64,000 nt of DNA, from assembly GCA_038850275.1 (NCBI GenBank), contig JAWCLZ010000007.1:3994-67993 (forward strand). Reading direction: 5' to 3'. This document shows positions 42,716 to 51,776 of this stretch, piece after piece. A program made the position numbers and the translations under genes. The stretch is from JAWCLZ01 sp038850275 (GTDB lineage Archaea; Halobacteriota; JAWCLZ01). Every line of letters starts with the position of its first letter. The stretch's first letter is position 1. Below the pieces are notes generated by a model, which worked only from the letters and a program-made list of their open reading frames with translations, did not search any database and was not told where the DNA came from.

Positions 42716-44365
42716 ATGAAGTATCTTGAATTGATAGAAGCCCTTGAAAATGTTGCTAAAATTGCAAGTAAAAATGAAAAAATAGCTATAATTTCAGATC
42801 TCTTGAAAAAATCAGAGAAGCAAGAGCTTAAAATAATCGCTAGATTACTCGTGGGCAAAATATTCCCAGACTACGATGTGAGAGAGCTTGGAATTTCAAC
42901 AGCAACCATCAGTAAGGTTTTAAGCGAGATAACTGGTAAGACACAGCTTGAACTAATTCAGCTGCACAAGCAAACTGGCGATCTAGGGAGCGCTGCTGAA
43001 GTTGCACTTAAATCAAAGCAACAATTTTCTTTAGTGGAGGAACCGCTCGAGATCAGCGAAGTTTATTCTGCGATGGAGGAGATAAGCGAGATAAAAGGCG
43101 AAGATAGCTTCGCTAGAGTATCAAATATATTGAAAGGGCTGCTGCTTCGCGCATCGCCCCTTGAAGCTAAATATTTAATTAGAACTTTGCTGGGCAATAT
43201 TCAAGCTGGCTTCTCCCAAGGTTTGATGGAAGATGCAATTGCTCGAGCATTTGAGGTTTCAAAGGCAAAGGTGCAGCGAGCTTTAATGTATTTGCCTGAT
43301 GTTGGGGAAATCGCAGCTATAGCGCAGCAGGGAGATGGAGCGCTAGATGAGGTTGATATCCAACTATTTAGACCAGTGAAGCCAATGCTTGCCTCCTACG
43401 CTTCTAGTATAGAGGAGATCTTTCAAGAGTTTAAGGAGTTCGCTCTCGAAATAAAATATGATGGTATAAGGGTGCAGGCGCATAAGAAGGGTGATGAGGT
43501 CAAGGTCTTCACCCGCAGGCTCAAGGATATCACTTCTGCTGTTCCAGATCTCATTGAAAAGCTAAAGCGAATAAAGGCTGAGAACTTCATTATCGAGGGC
43601 GAACTTATCGCAGTGAGAGAAGGCAAGTTGCTTCCATTTCAAGAACTGGTGAAGCGCATACAAAGAAAATATGAGATTGAGAAGATGAGCAAGCAAATAC
43701 CCCTGAATTTCCTAGCCTTCGATGTTCTATATTTAAATGGTGCTAATTTAACTAAAATGAAATACAAATTTAGATATGCTATCCTCGAGGATCTATTGAA
43801 TAGCAGCGGAATCGAGCGAGCAGATAGAATTGTTGCTTCGAATTTAGAAGAAGCCAAGGCCTTTTTTGAAAGAGCCCGCAGTATGGGACACGAGGGACTA
43901 ATGGCAAAGGACTTGAATGCTACTTATTCACCTGGTACTAGAGGGAGGAAGATGCTGAAGTTGAAAAGCTTCCTTGATACTCTTGATGTCGCTATATTAG
44001 CTGCTGAATATGGAGAGGGAAGGAAACATGAATTCTTAAGCAGATATTTCATAGGCGCTAAGAGCGGCGATGAATTCGTGGTAATTGGGAAAGTTTCCTC
44101 AGGTTTAAGTGATGAAGAACTTGAATGGATAACTCAAGAGCTGCGCAAGGATGCAGTTGAGGAAACTGGTAGGCTTGTTAAGGTTAAACCTAGAATTGTA
44201 TTAGAAGTTGCTTTTGATGAGATACAAAAAGGAGATAGCTATCCCTCTGGCTATGCTCTTCGCTTCCCTAGAGTACTCAGGATTCGAGATGATAAAGAAA
44301 TCGATGAAATAGATTCTGTGGATAGAATCAAAGAGCTATATGAATATGGATCTAAACATAAATAA
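42716..44365 (+). CDS. lig: ATP-dependent DNA ligase, archaeal replicative type
   Basis: Seals Okazaki fragments and repair nicks. 549 residues: N-terminal DNA-binding domain (about 1-210), adenylation domain with the lysine of motif I at Lys247 (ALEIKYDGIRVQAH), motif III FLAFDVLYLNG, motif IV HEGLMAKDLNATYSPG, motif V MLKLKSFLD, and an OB domain with motif VI-like ALRFPRVLRIRDDK. It is the housekeeping ligase; a second LigD-type ligase is at 58.3 kb. Confidence 0.96.
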   Translation: MKYLELIEALENVAKIASKNEKIAIISDLLKKSEKQELKIIARLLVGKIFPDYDVRELGISTATISKVLSEITGKTQLELIQLHKQTGDLGSAAEVALKSKQQFSLVEEPLEISEVYSAMEEISEIKGEDSFARVSNILKGLLLRASPLEAKYLIRTLLGNIQAGFSQGLMEDAIARAFEVSKAKVQRALMYLPDVGEIAAIAQQGDGALDEVDIQLFRPVKPMLASYASSIEEIFQEFKEFALEIKYDGIRVQAHKKGDEVKVFTRRLKDITSAVPDLIEKLKRIKAENFIIEGELIAVREGKLLPFQELVKRIQRKYEIEKMSKQIPLNFLAFDVLYLNGANLTKMKYKFRYAILEDLLNSSGIERADRIVASNLEEAKAFFERARSMGHEGLMAKDLNATYSPGTRGRKMLKLKSFLDTLDVAILAAEYGEGRKHEFLSRYFIGAKSGDEFVVIGKVSSGLSDEELEWITQELRKDAVEETGRLVKVKPRIVLEVAFDEIQKGDSYPSGYALRFPRVLRIRDDKEIDEIDSVDRIKELYEYGSKHK

Positions 44366-44419
44366 AAAAATTAATCTTAAAATTAAAAAATTGAATTCTA
44401 AGGAGAAAGGTTAAAAAAA

Positions 44420-46054
44420 TTAGTCGAACTCTCCTTCCTCAGATGGAGTCGATGGAGCTGTTTCTTTTGCTTTTGAGGCAGCTATAACGTCATCTATCCT
44501 CAGAATCATTGAAGCAGCTTCAGTTGCTGAGAGCACAGCTTGGGTTTTAGCGCGCAGCGGCTCTACAACCCCTGCTTCCTTCATATCCATGGGCTTGCCT
44601 GTGTATACATTCAAGCCAAAGGTTTTGTTGCCAGCTTCATGGGAAGCTCTCAAGTCCACGAGTGTGTCTATGGGATCTAAGCCTGAATTTTCCGCAAGGG
44701 TCTTGGGAATGACTTCCATCGCATCTGCAAATGCGAGGACTGCGATTTGCTCTCTACCTGTGAGCTTTGAAGCATATTCGCGGATTCTAAGTGCAAGCTC
44801 TACTTCAGGTGCGCCTCCTCCCGCTACTATTTTTTCATCCTCGATAGCTGCTTCAACTACTCGCAAGCCATCTTGGATAGCTCGCTCTAGTTCGTCAACA
44901 ATGTGCTGCGTGCCACCTCTAACTAGTATTGTGACGGACTTTGGATTCTTGCATTGCGTGATGTATAACATATTCTCAGTGCCTGTTTTCTTTTCTTCAA
45001 CCAGACCAGCGAATCCAAGGTCTTCTTTAGTCAAGTCCTGTATGCTTGATACAATGTTGGCTCCCGTGGCTTTGGAGATGAGTTTCATATCGGATTCCTT
45101 TACTCTTCGAACTGCTAATACACCAGCTTTAGCTAGGTAATGCTGCACTAGATCTTCTATTCCCTTCTGGCAAATTACAACATTTGCACCTGTGGCAATG
45201 ATTTTATCTGCTATTGACTTGAGAATTCGCTCTTCTTCATCTAGGAATACTCTCAATTGATCAGGGGTTTTGATGGAGATCTCAGCATCTGTTTTGGTTT
45301 TTTTAACCTCGAGATCGTCTGCTATCAAGGCTATCTTAGCTTCCTTCACTTTCTTAGGCATACCACTATGCACGCGCTCTTTATCTATCACTATCCCATC
45401 TATGAGAGCAGTATCCTCGATTTTACCGCCAACTCTCTTCTCGATCTTTATATCATCTTTATCAACCGCATATCTACCATCTTTCTTCTCAGCAACTGCT
45501 TTAACTGCTTTAACAACAAGGCTTGAAAGCGCATCCATAGCTATCTCTGTTCCCTTTCCTGTGAGTGCAGTTTTGGCTACTTGCTCTAGAATCTTTTCAT
45601 CGTTTATTGTCACATCGAATGCTAAGCTGTTTAAAATTTCTATCGCTTTATCAGCAGCTAATCGATATCCACGAGCTACTACGGTTGGATGTATATTCTG
45701 GTCGATCAATTCCTCTGCTTTTTTAAGCAGCTCGCCAGCTAGTACAACTGCTGTTGTAGTGCCATCTCCCACTTCTTCATCTTGCGTCTTCGCGACTTCC
45801 ACTATCATCTTCGCTGCAGGATGTGCGATGTCCATTTCCTTCAAAATCGTAGCACCATCATTTGTAATCACTATATCCCCTAAGCTATCAACCAGCATTT
45901 TATCCATGCCCCTTGGACCAAGAGTAGTGCGAACAGCTTCTGCAACGATTTTACCAGCTAAGATATTATTCGCCTGTGCATCTCTACCTCTAGTACGAGT
46001 TGTACCCTCCTTAAGGATAAGAATAGGCTGTCCTGCAAGCTGTCCATTTGTCAT
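44420..46054 (-). CDS. thsA: Thermosome subunit (group II chaperonin)
   Basis: ATP-driven double-ring folding chamber. 544 residues with TLGPRGMDKMLVDSLGDIVI, the ATP site GDGTTTAVVLAGELL, and the apical domain with the helical protrusion typical of group II. There is no Gly/Met-rich tail; it ends in acidic EEGEFD. A strong GGAGG lies just upstream of ATG 46054. Only this subunit is present here, so the ring may be homo-oligomeric or have partners elsewhere. Confidence 0.96.
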   Translation of the reverse strand: MTNGQLAGQPILILKEGTTRTRGRDAQANNILAGKIVAEAVRTTLGPRGMDKMLVDSLGDIVITNDGATILKEMDIAHPAAKMIVEVAKTQDEEVGDGTTTAVVLAGELLKKAEELIDQNIHPTVVARGYRLAADKAIEILNSLAFDVTINDEKILEQVAKTALTGKGTEIAMDALSSLVVKAVKAVAEKKDGRYAVDKDDIKIEKRVGGKIEDTALIDGIVIDKERVHSGMPKKVKEAKIALIADDLEVKKTKTDAEISIKTPDQLRVFLDEEERILKSIADKIIATGANVVICQKGIEDLVQHYLAKAGVLAVRRVKESDMKLISKATGANIVSSIQDLTKEDLGFAGLVEEKKTGTENMLYITQCKNPKSVTILVRGGTQHIVDELERAIQDGLRVVEAAIEDEKIVAGGGAPEVELALRIREYASKLTGREQIAVLAFADAMEVIPKTLAENSGLDPIDTLVDLRASHEAGNKTFGLNVYTGKPMDMKEAGVVEPLRAKTQAVLSATEAASMILRIDDVIAASKAKETAPSTPSEEGEFD

Positions 46055-46225
46055 AGGATAACCTCCTTTTTATAATCAGTAGCATCAAATCAGTTGAGCA
46101 GAAGTTCTATAAAAAGTTTGCTATTACTAAGGCTATGTTATTATGCTAAATTCTGCAGCGATAAAAAGAGGAATTCCAGAGACTTGCTTTGAAAAAACTT
46201 TGAAAAAAATTAAGAAAATATGAAA
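46055..46225. promoter_or_regulatory. 171-nt spacer between thermosome and zpr1 genes
   Basis: AT-rich spacer upstream of the thermosome gene and downstream of zpr1 on the minus strand. On the minus strand a TATA-like run TTTTTATAG (around 46110) could serve the thermosome gene. No heat-shock operator could be identified by eye. Confidence 0.35.
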
Positions 46226-46801
46226 TTATTTAGGTTGCAGGTCTAAAATCGTTATACCTATCTTAAGTTGATCTATCTCCTCCTTACTTAGCCCTCGCTT
46301 TCTAGCTTTATCTGAAATAATTGCGCTATTCCCAAGGGGATCTTTAATAATTAAAGTCATTGTTTGCTCGCCTCTTTTAATCGCCGCGATTTTGTTAAGT
46401 ATTTCCTCAGCTTTTCGCTTTTGCTCCTCAGTTTCTGCCCAGCTTTTAGCAGTTTCAACCACTGCTTCAACTCTATTTAGCACACCCTCAACGTTAGAGA
46501 TGAAGGCCTCAGCTACAGCACCAGGTTCAACTTCAACACCCAGTTCTGGAATATATATACTCCCGGAATTAGACCTCACCACGCGTGTATTTAAATCGTC
46601 TGAGGAGGAGACGAAAAATTCATATTCCACTGGTTCTTTTTGAGAAAGTATAAGAGTATCAGCGTATCTAAATCCACATTTACAGTTACTACTGATGCAG
46701 AGAATTTCATCGAAATAAGGAATTTTATCAAAATACCATCTTAAGGGAATTTTTGAGCCGCATATAGGGCACTGGCCTTGGTCTTGAATTTGAAACTCCA
46801 T
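46226..46801 (-). CDS. ZPR1-type zinc finger protein
   Basis: 191 residues. The zinc finger has CPICGSKIPLRW and CISSNCKCGFR, then the ZPR1 beta-domain (RVVRSNSGSIYIPELGVEVEPG) and a helical hairpin (about 105-145). It resembles one ZPR1 module of the eukaryotic eEF1A-binding protein. The sepF gene lies 1 nt upstream, a pairing seen in other archaea. Confidence 0.9.
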   Translation of the reverse strand: MEFQIQDQGQCPICGSKIPLRWYFDKIPYFDEILCISSNCKCGFRYADTLILSQKEPVEYEFFVSSSDDLNTRVVRSNSGSIYIPELGVEVEPGAVAEAFISNVEGVLNRVEAVVETAKSWAETEEQKRKAEEILNKIAAIKRGEQTMTLIIKDPLGNSAIISDKARKRGLSKEEIDQLKIGITILDLQPK

Positions 46802-46802
46802 T

Positions 46803-47174
46803 CTATTTCTTCTTCCGCGGGGAAATCTTATTGCGGTCTATCTTCACGCCTGTTGGAGTGACGATTACCTTAGTATCCTCAAAGCCAGCTATATCACCGT
46901 GTACATCCATTGCAACTTGTTTTAGATCTCTGAGTGCTCGATCGCGATTAAGGTCATCGTGCTTAATTAGAGAGTAATCGATTATTACGATATTTCCATT
47001 GTATACTTCCTTCTTCAAATCAGGAAGGTCATGCAAACTGCCTAGCTCAGCTATTTTTATAAACATATTCGCTCCAGTTTCCTCTGCCATTCCCTCGAAT
47101 TGCCCTTCGATCTCAACATAATCCTCTACCACGGTTTCCTTCTTAGGATGAAATAGCTTTTCAAATATTCCCAT
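46803..47174 (-). CDS. sepF: SepF-like cell division protein
   Basis: Archaeal membrane anchor for FtsZ. 123 residues: an N-terminal amphipathic segment MGIFEKLFHPKK for membrane binding, a linker, and the SepF domain (about 35-110, MFIKIAELGSLHDLPDLKKEVYNGNIVIIDYS). ftsZ itself is not in the window. It shares an operon with zpr1 (1 nt apart). Confidence 0.92.
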   Translation of the reverse strand: MGIFEKLFHPKKETVVEDYVEIEGQFEGMAEETGANMFIKIAELGSLHDLPDLKKEVYNGNIVIIDYSLIKHDDLNRDRALRDLKQVAMDVHGDIAGFEDTKVIVTPTGVKIDRNKISPRKKK

Positions 47175-47221
47175 ATTTTTTTCACACCTCAGCTAAGTTA
47201 TACGCAAATAGATATTTAAAT

Positions 47222-47863
47222 CTATTCAGCCAACTCTATTTCCTTTAAAATTTTAAGCGCAAGTTCTCGGGAGATTTTTTCCACCTCAGCTTCTCTCTCG
47301 ACCTTTTTATCCAAAAATTCTTTTAACTCGATGGCGATCTCATTAATTCTAGTTCTCTCAATCTCAGAATTTAAAGGCTTGTTAGCCTGCAGCTTAGGCT
47401 CTCCCTCCATTCCTCCCTCTGGGAAATACCAATCCTTGAACCAGCGAAAACCACTTTTCCAGAGGATATAGCCTATTGGGGTAGCTATTGGAGGTATTCC
47501 TATGGAGAGTGCCTTTGCAGTAGTTGGGTGATCTAAATATTTAACCATGATATGCCCGCCTGGGGGAATTAATTCTGAGAGAATTTGAAATAAAGCGATA
47601 TTTAATCCAGTTTTTGAGAGTTCAATAGTAGTATTTTCCTTTATTTTAACTTTCTCGCGATAGTTTATTTCCATCCAGGGTTTAATTAACTCTCTGCCGA
47701 GGAAAAATCTGCCAGTTGCAACTGCTTCCCTTGAAATTTGATTTTCTCTATCTCGTAGAAATAGCGTGAATTTGCTTTCCTCTGGAAATCTGCCTTTTTT
47801 GACCTCGCCTAGGTATAGAAAATACTCGCCAATTTTTCTGCCAGCTATTTTTTCCCAAAGCAT
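47222..47863 (-). CDS. DUF1122-like archaeal protein
   Basis: 213 residues, no signal peptide. The middle (LSELIPPGGHIMVKYLDHPTT and IPPIATPIGYILWKSGFRWFKDWYFPEGG) resembles the archaeal DUF1122 family. The C-terminal 60 residues are a charged helix. No catalytic motif is recognised. It lies 47 nt before sepF on the same strand, so possibly co-transcribed. Family assignment is from memory of the pattern and is moderate. Confidence 0.6.
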   Translation of the reverse strand: MLWEKIAGRKIGEYFLYLGEVKKGRFPEESKFTLFLRDRENQISREAVATGRFFLGRELIKPWMEINYREKVKIKENTTIELSKTGLNIALFQILSELIPPGGHIMVKYLDHPTTAKALSIGIPPIATPIGYILWKSGFRWFKDWYFPEGGMEGEPKLQANKPLNSEIERTRINEIAIELKEFLDKKVEREAEVEKISRELALKILKEIELAE

Positions 47864-47898
47864 TTATTTTATTTTTTATATTATATATATTTTATATA

Positions 47899-48387
47899 TT
47901 ATTTAACTGATATTCTAAAGCCCCTTGGCCTCGCTGCTTTCTTCAACTTTGCCCTTATCTCAAGCACGCCATTATTATACATCGCTTTAGCGCTCCCTGG
48001 GTCTATTTCTTCCCTCAGCGAGACATTTTTATAATACCTCACTCTCTCTGCTTCACCCTCGATCTTTATACTAGTTTCAGTTGCTTCCACATTGATCTTA
48101 TCCTTCTCGCAGCCTGGTAGCTCAGCTGTTACAATTGCTTCATTGGTTTTTTCATCGATGATAACATCGGTGAAAGGCTCTCTAGTACCAGGTCTAATTT
48201 CTCTCATGGTTGGCTCAATATTTCCAAAAGTTCGAATCTCCGGCTCTCCCCCTGGCCCTATTCTTACTGAAAAGCCATAGTATAGTGGCTCTTCAAATGC
48301 TCTTCCAGCTCTAATTGCATTAAACAAGCGATCGATCATATCAACTATTTCTCTGAACTCGTCTCCAAAAAATCTCCTTCTCCACAT
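47899..48387 (-). CDS. hsp20: Small heat shock protein (Hsp20)
   Basis: ATP-independent holdase. 162 residues: N-terminal helix (FGDEFREIVDMIDRLFNAI), alpha-crystallin domain (about 75-155) with PFTDVIIDEKTNEAIVTAELPG, and the conserved AMYNNGVLEIRAKL near the end. A C-terminal IxI anchor could be FRISVK. ATG 48387 (MWRRRFF) is preferred over an earlier ATG at 48414. It sits between MAT and DUF1122 with its own short AT-rich leader. Confidence 0.92.
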   Translation of the reverse strand: MWRRRFFGDEFREIVDMIDRLFNAIRAGRAFEEPLYYGFSVRIGPGGEPEIRTFGNIEPTMREIRPGTREPFTDVIIDEKTNEAIVTAELPGCEKDKINVEATETSIKIEGEAERVRYYKNVSLREEIDPGSAKAMYNNGVLEIRAKLKKAARPRGFRISVK

Positions 48388-48435
48388 AAAATCACCATCA
48401 TTTATTTTTTGCAATTTTTCTTAAAAAGCTTGTGA

Positions 48436-49629
48436 TTAAAAAATCTGAAGCTCTCCTTTTACCACCATCTCAGTTATCTTTATAATATCCTCCAGCCAAG
48501 CATCCACAATTGCTTCCACCCTTGGCTTTATCTTCTCTAGACTTGCATTTTTTTTAAGTAACAGCTGCACACTGGCAACTTTGGGCTCATCAATTGGCTC
48601 TCCAATTTGAGAAAGGAGTCTTACATAGACTTCTTGAATATCGCTATCAATACTGACAATGTTATGGGCAATTTGATTCGCAAGCAAGTTATAGATCTTG
48701 CCGATGTGATTCACAGGGTTCTTTCCAGCTGTAGCCTCCAAGCTCATAGGTCGATTAGGGGTAATGAGGCCATTGCAGCGATTCCCCCTCCCTACCGAGC
48801 CATCGTCTCCCATCTCAGAACTCGTGCCAGTTACAGTTAAATATACAATGCCTTTTTCAAAGTTGTCCCCTGTATTCACCGCAACTATTACATCTCTATG
48901 AGTATATTTTTCAGCGGCTCTCTTAATGAACTCCTCAAGCTCAGCCTTAATTGCTTTATAGTGCTCCAGGCTATGGACATACTTTGATACAAAAGCATCT
49001 GCAACTGTGAGAGATATCTTATCTCCTTCGCGCAGTGCCATTACCTTCATATCCTCTCCAATGGCAGGCTGCTTGGGAATTAGCTCTTTTACAATTGCCC
49101 TCTCAACATTATAAACTATTTTTTCAGTTTCTGAAAATGGGGCAAATCCAACGCCAAATGAAGTATCATTTGATCTTGGGATACCTAAGCGCTCGAAGAC
49201 GTCCACTAAGTCAGCGGAACCTTGTCCAAGGCGCTGGTCAATTATAACTTGATGTTCCTCAAGGTTTCTAAGTGTGTTTTTAAGATATTCTCGAGCTGCT
49301 TTTAAAACGATTCTACCAACGGGAATTTTTTCTTTACCCACATAAGTGGTAGCTCGCCCGCTGAGTAAGATAAAAATAGGGCGAATAATTTCTCCACCAC
49401 CATAAGTGGGATTTGCTTCACCTCCAACCAACTCCACTTGGTCGGTGTTGTGATGCAAAATTCTTCCAAAGCGATTCAAATACTCGTTTGATAGCGCTCG
49501 ACTCATAGCCTCAGCAATGCCATCGCAAAGTGAATCAGGGTGTCCTATGCCCTTTCTCTCCACTAGTTCGATTTTCTGTTCCTCGATAGGTGTTCGAGTA
49601 ATCTGCTCTACCACGATATTTCGCGGCAT
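48436..49629 (-). CDS. mat: S-adenosylmethionine synthetase, archaeal type
   Basis: Makes SAM from methionine and ATP. 397 residues of the archaea-specific MAT family: ERKGIGHPDSLCDGIAEAMS near the N-terminus, GQGSADLVDVF, and GDDGSVGRGNRCNGLITP with SLEATAGKNPVNHIGK near the middle-to-end. The start ATG 49629 is internal to a run of AT-rich leader. SAM feeds TrmI and, through methylthioadenosine, MtnP. Confidence 0.95.
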   Translation of the reverse strand: MPRNIVVEQITRTPIEEQKIELVERKGIGHPDSLCDGIAEAMSRALSNEYLNRFGRILHHNTDQVELVGGEANPTYGGGEIIRPIFILLSGRATTYVGKEKIPVGRIVLKAAREYLKNTLRNLEEHQVIIDQRLGQGSADLVDVFERLGIPRSNDTSFGVGFAPFSETEKIVYNVERAIVKELIPKQPAIGEDMKVMALREGDKISLTVADAFVSKYVHSLEHYKAIKAELEEFIKRAAEKYTHRDVIVAVNTGDNFEKGIVYLTVTGTSSEMGDDGSVGRGNRCNGLITPNRPMSLEATAGKNPVNHIGKIYNLLANQIAHNIVSIDSDIQEVYVRLLSQIGEPIDEPKVASVQLLLKKNASLEKIKPRVEAIVDAWLEDIIKITEMVVKGELQIF

Positions 49630-49709
49630 GTTTTTTTCCTTTTATGTTCTAAAAATATAATTATATGGTATTTTTAACTATTGTTTTAACTAGTCTGATT
49701 GAATGAAGG

Positions 49710-50624
49710 CTAAGCGTGCCTTTTCACCTCGATACCTGATTCGATTTCAATTAATCGCTTGCCATCCTTGTATACCCTCACAGTTCCCCCGCTTTGGGAA
49801 ACTGTAACTGATATTGCCCGGGTTTCTTTGCTGATTGCAGCAGCAGCCGCATGTCTTGCTCCTAGGCCTTTTTGGATTTGCACGCTCTTAGCATCGACAT
49901 CGAGATATGCACCAGCGGTTAAGATCTGTCCTTTTTCATCAATGATGAAAGCACCATCGAGCATAGCAAGAGCTTTAATGGATTCCCAATTTTCAGCCCA
50001 AGTGATATCCCGCTCTGTGCCATCGTGGCCTTGAAATGGATTTAAAATGAGCTGGTGGGACCGCTTCAGCACCTCAGCTGAGTCGCCAACTACGAAAACG
50101 GTGCCAACGGGACGGCCTTCTCTACCCTCCCTCCCTATATCCATGGCGATTCTCAGTACTGCTCTTAAAACGTTAGGATCCACGCGCTTTGTGCTTTCAT
50201 TTAGGCTTTGAATAGCTGGGCTCTCCTTCACATTATATATAATAATCGAATCGCAGGCTACTCCAACTCCCACTACTCCTACAACTATATCGCTTTTGAT
50301 TTTACCATTTGCATATGCAACGGTTATTGCATCCTCCAGTAGCTCTGCACGGCTGAAGGCTTTCAGATTCATGGATTGACTTACATTTGTCGCAGACCCC
50401 ATGAGTTTTGAAATGAAATCTATAGAGAGATCTTCATGCACTCCCTCTATCCTCCCCTCAAACCTTGCAACATATATTGGAATATCCGTTGTTAAAAAAT
50501 CCTTTAAAAGGTCACTCAAGCTTTCATCATCTGAGATGACTATAATTGCACCAGCGTGGGTCTCGCTAGCTAGCTGCACAGCAGTTTTTGCAATTGCATT
50601 TTTAATATCTACCCCGAGATCCAC
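49710..50624 (-). CDS. dacZ: Diadenylate cyclase (archaeal DacZ type)
   Basis: Makes cyclic di-AMP, used by archaea for osmotic and potassium control. 304 residues: an N-terminal alpha/beta domain (about 1-130, with DDESLSDLLKDFL) typical of archaeal DacZ, then the DAC domain with DGA at 223-225 (MLDGAFIIDE) and the nucleotide loop GARHAAAAAISK (255-266). The canonical RHR/RHK reads RHA. GTG 50624 has a TATA-like ATTAAATA complement at 50648-50655 about 26 nt away, so it is leaderless. Confidence 0.93.
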   Translation of the reverse strand: MDLGVDIKNAIAKTAVQLASETHAGAIIVISDDESLSDLLKDFLTTDIPIYVARFEGRIEGVHEDLSIDFISKLMGSATNVSQSMNLKAFSRAELLEDAITVAYANGKIKSDIVVGVVGVGVACDSIIIYNVKESPAIQSLNESTKRVDPNVLRAVLRIAMDIGREGREGRPVGTVFVVGDSAEVLKRSHQLILNPFQGHDGTERDITWAENWESIKALAMLDGAFIIDEKGQILTAGAYLDVDAKSVQIQKGLGARHAAAAAISKETRAISVTVSQSGGTVRVYKDGKRLIEIESGIEVKRHA

Positions 50625-50721
50625 CTGTTTTCACTACCTTTATTATGATTAAATACGCTCTAATCCATCCCATATATTCAATTGCAGAACTATAATAAAA
50701 AAGTTACCTTCTAGATAGCTA

Positions 50722-50729
50722 TTTATACC
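50722..50729 (+). promoter_or_regulatory. TATA-like box for the CooT-like operon
   Basis: TTTATACC is centred about 27 nt before ATG 50753, predicting a leaderless transcript for the CooT-like, SppA-like and membrane protein genes. Confidence 0.55.
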
Positions 50730-50752
50730 GCATGCTTTGAAAATAAATTGCT

Positions 50753-50941
50753 ATGTGCGAATCAACAGTTATACTTAAAAAAGGAAACAAGAAAGAAGTT
50801 GTAATGAAAGATGTGATTCAAGTGCTAGTTAATGGAGAAGATATTAAAGCAATAGGTATACTTGGAGATTCCAAAAATCTGCGGGGTAATATTACCAAGA
50901 TTGATTTAAGCGGCCATGAGATAATCATAGAGGGCAAGTGA
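50753..50941 (+). CDS. CooT-like nickel-binding protein
   Basis: 62 residues beginning MCESTVILKKGNKKEVVMKD. The invariant Cys2, whose thiolate binds Ni(II) in a CooT homodimer, is present, as is the end GNITKIDLSGHEIIIEGK. CooT serves carbon monoxide dehydrogenase maturation in Rhodospirillum; archaeal homologues are common in methanogens. No CODH gene is in the window. It overlaps the sppA start by one base. Confidence 0.85.
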   Translation: MCESTVILKKGNKKEVVMKDVIQVLVNGEDIKAIGILGDSKNLRGNITKIDLSGHEIIIEGK

Positions 50942-51771
50942 TGGGAATAGAAATTAAAAACTTGGGATCGAATATTTTGGTTATAATAGCTGGGATATTC
51001 CTAGGAGTGTTGATTTTCAATCTTTTCTTCGAACAGCCAAGCGTTGGCGTGATCAAAATAGAGGGCTCAGTGCTCGAGAACCAGAGGACTCAGGATATTA
51101 TTAGCATGCTTAGATATGCTCGCGAGGTAAACTCAATTAAAGCAGTTGTCCTCGTTATAGACAGCCCTGGAGGGGAAGCTTCTCGATGCGAGGAAGTATA
51201 CATAGAGGTGCTGCAGCTTCGTAGAGAGAAACCAGTCATCGCATCGATAGGTGCTACTGGTGCTTCAGGGGCGTATTACATTGCAGTTGCCGCAAATTAT
51301 ATCTATGCAAAGCCCACTTCGAGTGTTGGCAGCATAGGGGTAACCGCTATTCTTCCTCAGCCGATAACACTGCCTGAGGATAGAATTATAACTGGTCCAT
51401 ATAAAACCACTGGGAAGGATAGAAAGCAATTTGCAGCCACCGTTGAAGCTGTGAAAGAGGGTTTTTTAAGAGCAGTGATACAGCAGAGGGGCGATCGATT
51501 AAAGCTTACAAAGGAAGAGCTATCCAGGGCAGAGCTTTATATAGGCATAGATGCCAAGAGAAATGGGCTTGTGGATGATATAGGCTCGATTTCTCAAGCC
51601 ATTGCTAAAGCAGCGGATCTAGCTGGAATTGCAAATTATAGAACCATTGATATAAATAAAGAGCTCAATATTACTTCCACTAACTTTCCACTGCTGGTGA
51701 ATGAATCTTATTTAAATCAGCAGTCAAACACCGCTCCGGTAACCTACTTCTTATACCTTGAACCAAGGTGA
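50941..51771 (+). CDS. sppA: SppA-like signal peptide peptidase (S49 family)
   Basis: 276 residues. One membrane helix (about 11-30) then the ClpP-like protease domain. The nucleophile is Ser109 in GATGASGAYYIA, and the general base lysine is Lys159 or Lys162 in YKTTGKDRKQF, spaced about 50 as in bacterial SppA. VVLVIDSPGGEASRCEE is the conserved oxyanion strand. ATG 50941 uses the last base of the CooT stop. Its C-terminal 40 residues are unusual Asn-rich sequence. Likely degrades leftover signal peptides at the membrane. Confidence 0.9.
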   Translation: MGIEIKNLGSNILVIIAGIFLGVLIFNLFFEQPSVGVIKIEGSVLENQRTQDIISMLRYAREVNSIKAVVLVIDSPGGEASRCEEVYIEVLQLRREKPVIASIGATGASGAYYIAVAANYIYAKPTSSVGSIGVTAILPQPITLPEDRIITGPYKTTGKDRKQFAATVEAVKEGFLRAVIQQRGDRLKLTKEELSRAELYIGIDAKRNGLVDDIGSISQAIAKAADLAGIANYRTIDINKELNITSTNFPLLVNESYLNQQSNTAPVTYFLYLEPR

Positions 51772-51776
51772 ATGAA

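Noticed and set aside
44589..45140. A 183-residue plus-strand frame in the thermosome gene
   Set aside because: Shadow of the coding strand; composition follows the opposite-strand codon pattern.
45270..46061. A 263-residue reading frame opposite the thermosome gene
   Set aside because: It is antisense to a firmly identified chaperonin gene, is Ser/Thr/Ile-rich without motifs, and has no ribosome site.
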